From assembly GCA_964058805.1 (NCBI GenBank), contig CAXKVV010001727.1:1-32430 (forward strand): a stretch of DNA of 32,430 nucleotides, written 5' to 3'. Below, one piece after another: positions 21,998 through 32,337 of this stretch. The notes below the pieces were generated by a model, which saw only the letters and a list, made by a program, of their open reading frames with translations, ran no database searches and was not told the DNA's origin. Made by a program: the position numbers and the translations under genes. Positions within the stretch are counted from its first letter, which is position 1. Each line of letters begins with the position of its first letter. The stretch comes from Schoenoplectus triqueter (taxonomy: Eukaryota; Streptophyta; Magnoliopsida; Poales; Cyperaceae).

Positions 21998-22640
21998 TCA
22001 GTCACTTCGGTTACTTATGAAAAAATTAGGAAAGAATATTTGGAACATTGCATTTTGTTGGCGTGGACATGTGATGGGGAGTCATAAAAGAAACATTGTG
22101 TACATTAACCTGGGAGCTTCCAAAGTTTCAATGTAAATTGGAAATTTTAAAATCGTGTACTTCTGTTTCTTTTTTTTTTGTCCGTGTACATCAGTCTTCA
22201 GTGGATGCCTGGCTTTGCGTAAAATAAATAAAACCGGAACAAGTGCTAGGTTGCTAGGGACAAGTTCTGTAAAGCTTGTTTTATATATTAATTGTACTTA
22301 TTAATGATATCCTTTTTGTAGTTGACTCTTGTTTTCTTTAGGTATAGTAATATATATATGAGTAATATATTATGCAACCTTAATTAAAGTAGTTCGGTTT
22401 GTCGACTACCATCTTCTCTTTCTTTCATTAGGTATTTATATATACCAAGCTTAGCTACCTTGATCAGAAATATATCATGTTTTGATGGTCCCGATGGTTA
22501 TAAAATATTCTACCTTAGCCGCATGATTGTAATGGTTTCTGCCAGAGGTGGAGGTAGAATTGAGTTAAACGGTGTGAGGTAATTATTATTGAGAAGCTTT
22601 TATTTTGTTTTTTCGTTAAAGGTAGTCTTAAATAAATACT
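21998..22640. other. Spacer, nothing recognised
   Basis: No coding frame, no terminal repeats. Base composition is slightly richer than the surroundings at about 22180-22260. Confidence 0.5.
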
Positions 22641-22647
22641 TCTGAGA

Positions 22648-22735
22648 TAATTAACCAGTGGACGCTACCACAAAATATCGTATTCATAGGTACTGAACAG
22701 TGTAATTAACCAGCGGACGCTACCACACACAAAAA
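22648..22735. repeat. Short direct repeat at the left tip of the decayed CACTA element
   Basis: TAATTAACCAG(T/C)GGACGCTACCACA occurs at about 22648 and again about 54 bases later at 22702, so the presumed element tip CGCTACCACA is present twice. Confidence 0.75.
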
Positions 22736-23472
22736 AAAATTCAACAACAGTTATGAAACAGTTTTTAATAATGATTATCTAACCATTATTGAGCCATTAT
22801 TGAGGGGACGTTAGAAAAATTATAAATAATTATTGTTAAATCACACTGTTAAAATTATTTTAAAAAAATCTTTAACAAAGGTTCTTAACTAAAAACTGTT
22901 ATTAAAGAGATCTTTAGCAATGATTTTTAACTAAAAATTATTGTTAAAAGATCTTTTAACAAAGATTCTTAGTTAAAAATAATTGCTAAAATTTATTTTT
23001 TTTAGCTTTAACTAGTTTCTTTAATAATTATGAATATATAGAAAAAAATATCTATAAAAACAAATATTATTATATATGTTATTCATTCAATGATTAAATA
23101 TGAAAAGAAATATAATTCCTAAGAAAAAAATAAAAAATCCAATAAAATTAGATTTATTCAAAAATACATCGTATTCATTTAGTGATATAAAAAAATTACA
23201 TAATTTATCAGAAAAAATCCAAAATAATAAAAAAAATAAATCAAGAAACTTCAAATGTGTTTTTGAGACATTAGAGTTTTTTGGCCTCAAAAACTGTCAT
23301 AACAACATTAGTGGTTAACCATGTAAATTTTGTTCCAAGTTTTTTGTGGCCGTGTAGAACGTTTCAATCGAAATTTCTTATCAAAAGTTATGATAAATTG
23401 AAATTGAGACGATCATATTTTGTTTTTGATTTTGATTTCTTCGCTCTGTCTCTCATATATACATATATATAG

Positions 23473-23873
23473 AATTAGGCTATGGTGCTTTACAAAGTAC
23501 AAAGTGTAGTGTGTTTTGCGCTTTATTTTTAATTTTCAGTCAAAAATGATCGATTCAAATCACTCAATCTAATCTCCATATCAAAATATATTACTAAACC
23601 AAATTTTATATTTTTTGGAATTTATTTGTAATTTTTTTGGATAAGGGGAAAACCATCATTTTTGGATGAACCAGAATTCTCAGATCAAGTCATTTTCTCC
23701 TCATCAGAAAAAATAGCTAAAAAAATTCTAAAAAATATAAAATTTTGTTTACTAAGATATTTTTATATGAATATTAGATTGAACGGTTCAGATCAATTAT
23801 TTCTGATTTGAAATTAAAAATAGAACGCAAAGCACACAACGCATCTGTACTTTGCAAAACACCATAGTCAGAC
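23473..23873. mobile_element. Foldback element copy B
   Basis: Starts GAATTAGGCTATGGTGCTTT and ends with the inverted CACCATAGTCAGAC. Internal arms mirror each other (TCAAAAATGATCGATTC against the right-arm GATCAATTATTTCTGA). It is bordered by TA repeats on both sides. Copies D and E are highly similar along their length. Confidence 0.85.
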
Positions 23874-23888
23874 TATATATATATATAT

Positions 23889-24250
23889 CCTAGGAGCGTG
23901 GAGCCCTCTGTGATCCTAACTCAAATAATATATCAACTAATTTCTAAATTTTGATTTATCACTCTCATTGAATTCTTCATATTGAAATATTTTGGGGTAC
24001 AAAAATTTGTGGTGTTTCGAGTTCTCTAAGTCGCTCTTTTCAATTTTTGAAAATAATATACAAGCACTAAATTTTATTATTTTTTTTAGAGTTGATTTTC
24101 AAATATCAAAAATAGTGACTTAAAAAACTCTAAACACCTCAAATTTTTGTTCCCCATAAGATTTCAATATGAGTAATTTAATGAGAGTGATAAATTAAAA
24201 TTTAAAGATTATTTGATATAATTTTTGAGCTAGGATCACGCTAGCTTTAC
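23889..24250. mobile_element. Foldback element copy C, related but distinct subfamily
   Basis: GTGATCCTAACTCAAA on the left is mirrored by GAGCTAGGATCACG on the right; ATATCAA, AAATTTTGATTTATCACTCT and TTCATATTGAAAT also have mirrored partners. It is flanked by TA repeats (left) and CT repeats (right). Interior resembles the 31331-31727 copy. Confidence 0.8.
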
Positions 24251-24288
24251 TCTCTCTCTCTCTCTATATATATATAGAGAGAGAGAGA
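24250..24288. repeat. Compound CT, TA, GA microsatellite
   Basis: A CT run, then a TA run, then a GA run: a self-complementary junction between foldback copies C and D. Confidence 0.9.
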
Positions 24289-24654
24289 ATTATGCTATGG
24301 TGTTTTGCAAAGTATAAAATTATTATGTACTTTGCGCTCTATTTTTAATTTTAAGTCAAAAATGATCGATCCAAACCGTTCAATCTAATCTCCATATCAA
24401 AATCTATTAGTAAGACAAATTTTATATTTTTTGAAATTTATTTGCTATTTTTTTTATAGGGGGAAAACCTCATTTTTGGATGAATCAGAATTCTCAGATC
24501 AAATCATTTTCTCCTCATCAGAAAAAATAGCAAAAAAAAATTCTAAAAAATATATAATTTGGTTACTAATAGATTTTTAGATGAAGATTAGATTGAAAGG
24601 TTCGGATCGATTATTTCTGACTTGAAATTAAAAATAGAACGTAAAGCACACAAC
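24288..24654. mobile_element. Foldback element copy D, right tip lost
   Basis: Closely similar to copies B and E (TATGCTATGGTGTTTTGCAA at the left; CGTAAAGCACACAAC at the right). The final TTTGCAAAGCACCATAG of the other copies is missing and a CT microsatellite begins directly at that point. Confidence 0.85.
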
Positions 24655-24655
24655 A

Positions 24656-24709
<54 letters not shown>
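24655..24709. repeat. Compound CT then TA microsatellite
   Basis: About ten CT units followed by about eighteen TA units, joining foldback copies D and E. Confidence 0.92.
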
Positions 24710-24713
<4 letters not shown>

Positions 24714-25103
24714 TAGGCTATGGTGCTTTGCAAAGTACAAAAGCGTTGTGTATTTTACGCTCTATTTATAATTTTAAGTCAAAAATGATCGATCCAAATC
24801 TAATATCTATATCAAAATCTATTAGTAAACCAAATTTTATATTTTTTGAAATTTATTTGCTATTTTTTCGGATAGGTGGGAAACCATCATTTTTGGATGA
24901 ACTAGAATTCTCAGATCAAGTCATTTTTCTCCTCATCAGAAATATTAGCAAAAAATTCTAAAAAATATAAAATTTGGTTTACCAATAGAATTTTATATGA
25001 ATATCAGATTGAACGGTTCAGATCGATTATTTCTGACTTAAAATTAAAAATAAAACGCAAAGCACACAACGCCTCTTTGCTTTGCAAAGCACCATAGTCG
25101 GAC
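24710..25103. mobile_element. Foldback element copy E
   Basis: Starts GAATTAGGCTATGGTGCTTT and ends GCAAAGCACCATAGTCGGAC. Both tips are intact. The interior is nearly the same as copy B. The 77-codon frame at 24728-24961 is incidental. Confidence 0.85.
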
Positions 25104-25136
25104 TCTCTCTTTCTCTTTCTCTCTTTCTCTCTCTAT
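25103..25136. repeat. CT-rich microsatellite
   Basis: CT units with TTCT interruptions between foldback copies E and F. Confidence 0.88.
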
Positions 25137-25137
25137 A

Positions 25138-25490
25138 GTGAGGCTATGGTGCTTCACGAAGTACAAAATCTCATGTGCTTCACGTCTGTATGTCGAATTT
25201 GAAAGTCCAAACGGTTGATCCAAATCGTTGAACATGATCTTCATATTGAACTATCTTTGGAGATCAAAATTTATATTTTTTTTAAAATCTTTTGTTATTT
25301 TTTTAGATGGGTACAAAATCGCTAGTTTTGAATGGTGCAAAAATCGTTAGATTAGCAAACTTTATACCCATTTGAAAAATAGCAAAAAAATCAAAAAAAT
25401 ATAAAATTTTATCTCCAAGGATAGTTCAATATGAAGATGATGTTCAATGTTTGGATCGGCCGTTTGAACTTTTAAATTCGAGATACGGAT
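25138..25490. mobile_element. Foldback element copy F, diverged, right tip lost
   Basis: Begins GAGGCTATGGTGCTTCACG. The arms mirror each other (GTCCAAACGGTTGATCC against GGATCGGCCGTTTGAAC; ATGATCTTCATATTGAACTA against its inverse). The right side stops at a TA repeat before the expected tip. Confidence 0.75.
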
Positions 25491-25810
25491 ATATATATGA
25501 AACAAGGAGGAAGAAGAATGATAATTCGTGAGATTTGTGTTGTTAAATTTTAATTTTTGAATCATTCGATCGAACTATTAAATTTGAGTGTATAGCCATT
25601 CATGTGATTATAAAAGGTGAAATGTTATTGATGGGTTATCAGCACAAAATTTAAATCTCACTCTTTAAAAATGATTCTTTATAAAAAAATATTATTAAAT
25701 AACATTTAAAATGATTCTTAGTTAAGAATGTTATTAAATGATGTGTTTAACAATGATTTTTTCTAAAGAACTCTTGCTAAAGGGAATTTAACAATGATTT
25801 TGTAGGGATT

Positions 25811-27665
25811 GGAAGTTGAACACTTAAGAGAATAGATGGTACAAGAAAATTAAAGAACATAAAGAAAAGGGATGTAAAACTATTTTGGGGCTTAATACTC
25901 AAGTTTAATGATAGCGAAAGATAATTAAATTCTCTCAATAATGTAATTATTTAAGAAAAAAGAGTGAAAAGAAAAAAAGATAAAAAAAACACAAGATGTA
26001 ATGTAGTTCAACATACAATATCTACGTCTTTCGGATTCTCAACCTCTAATAATTGAGGTTGAGTCGATGTACTAAAAAATAAGTTTTTACAAAATGTAGA
26101 ATTTAATATCTTACATAAAAATGATCTACCAAGCCTAATGATTACAAGGAGTGACAACACACTTAAAAGAAATAAAATGAGTGACAACACGCTCAAAAGA
26201 AGTGAGGGACAAGCTGGCAACACACTAAAAAATAAACAAGAAGAGTTGATCACGTAGGATCAAGTTGAGAGAAAAGAAGAAGAAGCTAGATTGAGTTTAA
26301 AACAAAGATTTAGCTTAGCAAGAACTTTCAATCATTTAGGTATATCTCTCACTTAGAATGTGATTTACAAACTCACGTGAATTGAGATTTAGCTGTATGG
26401 AACAAGTTAATTTGCAATGAGAGAGCAACTCATTTATATATACATCCTAAAACTGATTAAGAAGCTATTTTCGTCTTAAGTCGTTATAACGGTTCCTAAG
26501 TCATTGCAACATTTCTGAGTCATTATATAATGATTGACTCTGTAAATTTTTAAAGTTTCTATTTATTCAAGTTGTTCACATTGAGCCGTTACAACGACTC
26601 ATGTCGCAGAAGAAGTTTTTGCTCAATTTACTTTAACTGATTCAACTCAGTTTGAGTCTAACTAAACCTAATACTGTCTTAATTTAGTTATTTCATCCCA
26701 TCATTAGTCTTATTTTTTATGCACTAATATTTTTTGCATTATACTCCATGCACAATACTTAAACAAGATAAATTATAAAATTCAAATATTATTTTATAAA
26801 TTGACAAATCAAAGAAATTAGTTAGTATAATACTTTCCTCTTTTGATGATTTGTAAAATATGAGTGCTTAGATATGACATATGATATTTAAAATCCATCC
26901 AAACCGCTCCTTTTTTTAAAAATCAGGTAAAATAGTGCGAATAAAAGAAATTATTTCAATTTAGCTTTCCTAAATTGATTATCCCATTAATATATGCACA
27001 TTCATAAGATAAGAAAAATCAAAGGACCTTCAAAAATAGAACAACTTGAATAAATTGAAAATGTAATTCATTTTAAAATTTTGCTAACTTCCCCCCAAAT
27101 ATATGCATATAAGAATTTGAAGCAATAAATAAGCATTGAAATCTCTAAGTTTCAATTTTAAAAATCCAAATAATATTTTTATGGTACTTTCTTTTTTAAG
27201 TTTACAATCAAGTGAAATATGATCAGTGTTACAATAATAATTGTAAAACACATATGTTGGAGATTATTTCAATACTTTTAATAAATCTCTTATTGTAGTT
27301 TATTTCAATTCTTGAGCTCGAGTCTTGATTTTTCTTTAGAAATATATTTTTAATTTTGAGAAACAACTCGATTATGTTCTTGTCTTTGAACTTCATAATT
27401 CTTGTAATATAAAATATTATTGCTTAAAAATATTACATCACAATTCAAGAATAACAAATTTTGAATTATAATTTTAACACATATTTCTAACATCAACAAC
27501 TAAGGAAAAAAAAGCACTATTTTTTTCTCTTTTTAGCTCTTATTGTTGATTTTAGGTTCTTCAAATGTTATAACTCATGGGAGATATTAGAAATCCAATA
27601 ATTTCTCCAATTTCACTTGATACTTTTTGTGTGGAATAAACATATCCAATTGTTCAATGGACTAG
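25811..27665. other. AT-rich DNA without a supported gene, possibly old retroelement
   Basis: About 1.85 kb with no sustained coding frame and no terminal repeats that I can pair. The patch at 26450-26620 repeats variants of AGTCGTTATAACGG, AGTCATTGCAAC and AGCCGTTACAACG, a short imperfect motif. The character of the DNA would fit an old, unclassified retroelement, but no reverse transcriptase or integrase motif is visible. Confidence 0.35.
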
Positions 27666-27673
27666 GATGAATG

Positions 27674-27882
27674 TAGAGTCGCAATCAGGTTGGGTTAGAT
27701 TAATTTATATATTATTTTTTTTAGATTTTAAATTGATTTCAATTAAATTATAGAACGTTTGAATTTGAATCGGGTCAGATCAGATTTAGACCGAATGAGA
27801 TCAAATTTTTTTTTTAAATTTAGATCAAATCAGATTCGAATCTAAATGAATCAGTTAAATTTCTCAGATTTTGTCACCTCTA
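27674..27882 (+). mobile_element. hAT-type MITE, family 2, with near-perfect 8-bp duplication
   Basis: The tips are TAGAGTCGCAATC and, read inward from the right, TAGAGGTGACAAAATC. The flanks GATGAATG (27666-27673) and AATGAATG (27883-27890) agree at seven of eight bases. Length 209 bp, with GGTTGGGTTAG and GGGTCAGATCAG motifs inside. Confidence 0.85.
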
Positions 27883-27890
27883 AATGAATG

Positions 27891-28128
27891 ACCAAATTAT
27901 GGCCTTTATTCCTTGATCAATTGCTTGTTCCAAAGTTACTTTCTTTTTATGTGTCCTTTCTATTATTAGAAAATCTAGTGTCAACTGAACTTGTTCAACA
28001 TTGTGAAAAATTCTTTATCTTACTTGAGAATATTTTTGTCGTGCATTCGGTTTTTACGAAAGTTCCTGAACCAGATTATAATTAAAATAAAATAATAAAT
28101 AGTTATCATTCCAATTCTTAATTTTTTA
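27891..28128. other. Spacer, no gene supported
   Basis: A 65-codon plus-strand frame (27888-28085) begins in the target duplication of the hAT MITE and has no recognisable motif. Confidence 0.5.
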
Positions 28129-29210
28129 GGGTCCGTTTGGTAAATTAAGGAATAACTTTGAAAGAGTGATAATTTTGGAGGAGTGATAGAATAGTGTTTT
28201 TTTAGAAGAGTGGTATTCTTAACTATTCGGAAGAGTGAAACTATAGATAATTATGATACTAATAATGATGATGATAATAAAAATAATAGTACAATAATAA
28301 TCATAATAGTAACAATAATAATAATAATCATCATAATAAATAATAATATTCATAGTTATAATCATAGTAATTAATAAAAATATAATCATAATCATAATAT
28401 AGTAATATAATAATGAAAAATTATAATTATAATAATAATTTTAATAATAATATAATAATAAATAATCATAATATACTAATATAATACAACATAATCAAAT
28501 AATAATCATAATCATTATCATGGTAATAATAATTATAATCATAATCATAATAATATAATAATATAACCATAATCATAATCATAATAATTATAAATAATTA
28601 TAATCATAATATTATAAAAAAAATATAATCATAACTATAATCATAATATAATAATATAATATAACATTATATAATAATAATAATAATAATAATCATATTC
28701 ATAATCATCATAATATAATAATAATATAACCATAATCAAAATATAATAATATAATAATAATAATAAATAATATAATATAATAATAATAATACTAACAATG
28801 ATGATAATATATAATAATAACAATCATTAGAGTAATATAATAATACTAATATTGATGATTATATAATAATAATTATTATAATTATAATTTAATAATTGTA
28901 ATATAATGATAATAATAATAAAAAATAATCATCATCATATTAATATAATAATAAATTATAATCATAATTATAATATAATAATATAATAATTAATCATAAT
29001 CATAATATAATAATAAAATATAATATAATCAAACAATAATCGCTATTCCGACGAGAGCTAATCCGGTATTCCACCTATAAATTGGTATATCGGATTAGCA
29101 CTCTTCCGTACTCTTCTACTTAGTCTAAAATTCGTTTGGCAAATTAATTTGTCGGAATAGTAATTTTATTCTTACTTTTTGTTATTCTATAGAGTGTCAA
29201 ATAAACCATC
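28129..29210. mobile_element. Possible TIR element enclosing a low-complexity tract
   Basis: The left end GGGTCCGTTTGGTAAATTAA is of the GGnCCGTTTGG kind seen in many plant MITEs. The right side read inward (TGGTTTATTTGACAC, then AGAATAACAAAAAG) is a loose match, and GAAGAGT motifs occur near both ends. CGTTTGG(T/C)AAATTAA also occurs in the same orientation at 28134 and 29132, so two adjacent elements or a direct repeat is the alternative. No target duplication identified. A small hairpin (GCTAATCCGGTATTCC to CGGATTAGC) lies at about 29058-29100. Confidence 0.35.
28248..29038. repeat. About 790-bp ATA/ATC low-complexity tract
   Basis: Almost entirely built from AATAAT, ATAATC and ATAATATA units. 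G is nearly absent from the plus strand while C is common (ATAATCATAATCATAAT), so the tract is strand-asymmetric. The 60-codon frame on the minus strand is a by-product of this repeat. Confidence 0.92.
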
Positions 29211-29440
29211 AGTGACATATAATATGGTATGAGGAAGACACGACAAAATTTTCCAACAAAGCTTGCCATTATTTTGCACCATTTTTTTCTGTTTTGCCGA
29301 TTGATATTTAAAAAAATTGGAATTAGCAAGCAGCCAAGCAATCATTTACACGCTTATGCACTACTTGCGCTACAATGCTGAGCAACAGGCCAACAATAGT
29401 CCATTTTAGCCGTGCACAGCGGTTAGGTGTCTCCCAAGTA
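29211..29440. other. Spacer, nothing recognised
   Basis: A 65-codon minus-strand frame (29144-29341) has no motif. Confidence 0.5.
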
Positions 29441-29840
29441 TAGGTATCAAATATTGACTCTATCGGACTCAAATGCTATTTGATCTCGAATATAAATGAA
29501 TTAAATATAGATTTAATTTTTTTTAATCCGAATTGGGTCGGATCGAGTTCGGATCAACCCGATTCAATCCGATTAATTATATTTTTTTAAAGTAATTTTA
29601 TGATTTAGTACTAATTAAAACTTAAATATATACTAACTAAGATTAATTATAAATTAATCAATATTATATTACTTAAAATTACATAAAAATAATTAATAAA
29701 TATTTAATTATTTTACACGGATCTGATTGAGTCGGATATAGATCAAAAAAATTTTAATCCAAATTTAATTGAGTTGAATTCGGATTAAATTAAAAATTAA
29801 TAAAATAATTTAACGCGACCCGATCCACAACCCAACTCCC
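29441..29840 (-). mobile_element. hAT-type MITE, family 1, degraded inverted copy
   Basis: The interior matches the reverse of the 7273-7607 element over a long stretch (TTTTATGATTTAGTACTAATT, then AAATATATACTAA). The left tip is TAGGTATCAA; the right tip is no longer recognisable (ACAACCCAACTCCC where the family has ACCCATTGACACCCC). No target duplication was found. Confidence 0.7.
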
Positions 29841-30304
29841 AACCGTACAATCTTATTTCTCTCCGTTTTCTAATCGTTACGGTAATCCCGTAAGGCCATT
29901 TTTTTTTCAAAAAAAAAGGAAATTATTTTTCGAGAACTGTAGAATGATTGTTTGAATTTTACGATGCAGTAATAAGGACTCAAAAAAAATTCGGTCCACC
30001 TTATTTTATTTTATTTTTTCTGATGTTGATGAGATCGTCGGGACCAATTTTTTTCTCTGATATTTATAAAGTTGAAATAATAATATGTTAAATATCGGTG
30101 CTCAGTTAGGAAACTTATAAAATTTTAATCCTCATATTAGAGAGCTTCTGAAATATTTTTTGGGCTGAAAAATGTATGCTCTCATGACATTTCTGTCAAT
30201 GATCGTTTGAAGCACTGATTCGTTTTTTTTTTGAACTCCCTATTCGTCTAAATGATCCGAAAATCCTTCAATGACGCGTTCATCAGCTTTACAAATTATT
30301 AAAA
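29841..30304. other. Left flank of the Helitron, part of an inverted pair
   Basis: AAAAATTCGGTCCACCT at about 29988-30005 is the inverse of AGGTGGACCGAATTTTT at about 30969-30985, so 29.9-31.1 kb may be one older element into which the Helitron inserted. No coding frame. Confidence 0.45.
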
Positions 30305-30770
30305 CTAGTTATATACCCGCGCGTTGCAGACTCTTTTATTTAAACATTAAAATATTATAAAATAAAAAAATTCATATTTATCTAATATTAAATTATAAAT
30401 TCACCAAATTATAGAGAAAACTTAAAAAAAAACTATATTTAATCTTGGATGAGATTTTTGCACAATATGAGTTAATGATTCATGATTTTTATGTCAAATA
30501 AAGTAAATTATTCTAACATATATTATCACCATTAATTTCTTATCAAATATGCACAAGGTTCCTAAATAAAAAAATAATATTATGGAAATAATAGTATATA
30601 TGGGAAAGAAATGGAGAGAAAGAGGATATCAATGGACGCGATCACAAACATTCGATCAACTAAAAATAAATATCATCCGTCTAATTGAGGGATAAAATGG
30701 GTATAATAAAAAATTACCATGACAAAAAATGGACTCTCAAATTCTTAGATGCTTTATATAATAGTATAGA
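30305..30770 (-). mobile_element. Non-autonomous Helitron, 466 bp
   Basis: On the minus strand it starts TCTATACTATTATATAAAGC and ends GCGCGGGTATATAACTAG, i.e. a 5' TC and a 3' CTRR. The base before is A and the base after is T, matching the A/T insertion preference, and there is no target duplication. The GC-rich GCAACGCGCGGG just before the end is where the 3' hairpin should be, but the stem has decayed. The interior has no coding frame. Confidence 0.75.
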
Positions 30771-31330
30771 TTATATTATTTTTTTATTATTAAAAAATAG
30801 TTGATTCTTTCTATGGTTAACCTGAACATTAATATATTTTTGAAATAATACATTTTTTATAATTTCATTTTTATCTTATTGTGATAAAATAACTCTCTAT
30901 AATATGATAATAATTATATAATATTCATAAAAATTAAATCTAAAAAATATAAAAAAAATTAAAAAATGAGGTGGACCGAATTTTTTTTCCGGTCCAGCTA
31001 TCTGAACCGAGTCTTTTCAGTTCTTGCGATAACATTGAAAAATCCAAGCAATTATTATACATCTCACAAAAAAGTCCTTCAATGCTGAATTTTAGGAATC
31101 TTAGAAAGTATTGGTGGTCGCGGTCCCTCAAAAAATTTTAAAATTAACATACCTATTAAAAATTTATAATATTTTAATGCATTAGTTGTACTACCACCAC
31201 GAGTTCACGGCGCAACGAGTGCGTCCTTCCAGTTTTCTTTCATGCGCCGGATGGCGACACGGTGAAAAATTGAACGTACCTTCTTTTCCCCTATCAAGAG
31301 TTCACGACATATTTTCAATTTGTTAATGAA
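30771..31330. other. Right flank of the Helitron and spacer
   Basis: Contains the right copy of the inverted pair with AGGTGGACCGAATTTTT and a GC-richer patch at about 31195-31265. A 63-codon minus-strand frame (30940-31131) has no recognisable motif. Confidence 0.45.
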
Positions 31331-31727
31331 TTAGACTAGGGTGTTAGCGTAGTTAATAATTAAATTTGTTGGACTAAAAAATATAGCTAAATCATCTTCA
31401 AATCTCAATTTATGAGTCTCAATAAAAAATTTATGCTAAAATATGATGGATATAAAAATTTTCTATATTTTAATTTTTTTAAGTATTAGTTTTGAATTTT
31501 TAAAATGACTTAGAAAATATATATTATTTTATTATTATTGAGTCATCTTAAAAAATAAAAAAATAAAATACTTCAAAATTTTCAAACATAAATTTTTTTG
31601 TATCCATAAGATTTTTATATGAAGAATTTATTGAGACTCACCAATCAAAATTTGAAGATAATTTAGCTATATTTTTTAGTCCGTAATAAATTTAATCATT
31701 AACTACGCGTAACATCATAGTCAAACT
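31331..31727. mobile_element. Foldback element copy G
   Basis: The left arm TTAGACTAGGGTGTTAGCGT is mirrored at the right end (ACGCGTAACATCATAGTC), and pairing continues: AGTTAATAATTAAATTTGTT, GGACTAAAAAATATAGCTAAA, and ATCTTCAAAT all have inverted partners. Tip type and inner motifs link it to the 23.5-25.5 kb units. Confidence 0.82.
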
Positions 31728-32337
31728 TTTATTTATTACATAAGAAAGCTATATAAGAAAGCTATGTAGATGTAGTAAAAATATAACGCGCCTTGCTTCA
31801 GGACTTGAGTGGAATTATCATAAGTGGCTTTGATGATGAATGCTTCAAAGTATTGTTTCAATATTTGTGGAGACATAAAGTTTGCTTTATAAAAGCTGGC
31901 ATTACAACTTAATTGTGAGGGTATAATTCGTACAGAATACTATATTATGAGCATTGTGAAAATATATTATTTATGAAATCCTAATAATACATAATTAATC
32001 ATATATAAATAATTTTAAAATATAGCAAAATTGTAAAATGCAACCGTTGGACGGTTTGCTGCAAATTGTGAACTAATTCATGTGAAAACAAATTCGAATT
32101 CAGGTATTAGAAAATTCACACGTTGGTCCAATAAATTAGATAGGTCAATTTTCGAGAATCGTTCATTTGGGTGTAAATAAATTATAAGGAATCACATACG
32201 AATTCAAATGGGATTATTAAAATCTTGGGTGTTCATTAGTAATTCAAGTTGAGAGTTGAGCAGTCACTCATTCTTTATACAACATTCATGAATATATTAG
32301 TCTATTTTGTATTTTTGGTTGATAATTTTAATACCTT
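31728..32337. other. Spacer, nothing recognised
   Basis: AT-rich DNA with a small near-tandem duplication (AAGAAAGCTATATAAGAAAGC) at about 31742-31765. No coding frame or terminal repeat until the CACTA tip. Confidence 0.5.

Larger units (their letters stand above)
22718..25807. mobile_element. Decayed non-autonomous CACTA element hosting nested insertions
   Basis: The left tip CGCTACCACACAC and the right tip read inward CCCTACAAAATC each look like CACTA tips with one changed base. Subterminal repeats of the type TTTAACAAAGATTCTTAG are present at 22740-23000 and in inverse sense at 25660-25800. A non-coding part at about 23330-23440 resembles, in reverse, the interior of the 17751-19186 element (CGGCCACAAAAA and TCATAACTT motifs). 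No matching target duplication is seen (GGA against ATT). Five foldback units lie inside it. Confidence 0.5.

Noticed and set aside
20263..25490. Regularly spaced repeats that might suggest a CRISPR array
   Set aside because: The units are ~400-bp foldback transposons with microsatellite junctions in a plant genome, not short repeats with unique spacers.
28641..28823. A 60-codon frame of Leu, Ile and Tyr
   Set aside because: A direct product of the ATA low-complexity tract.
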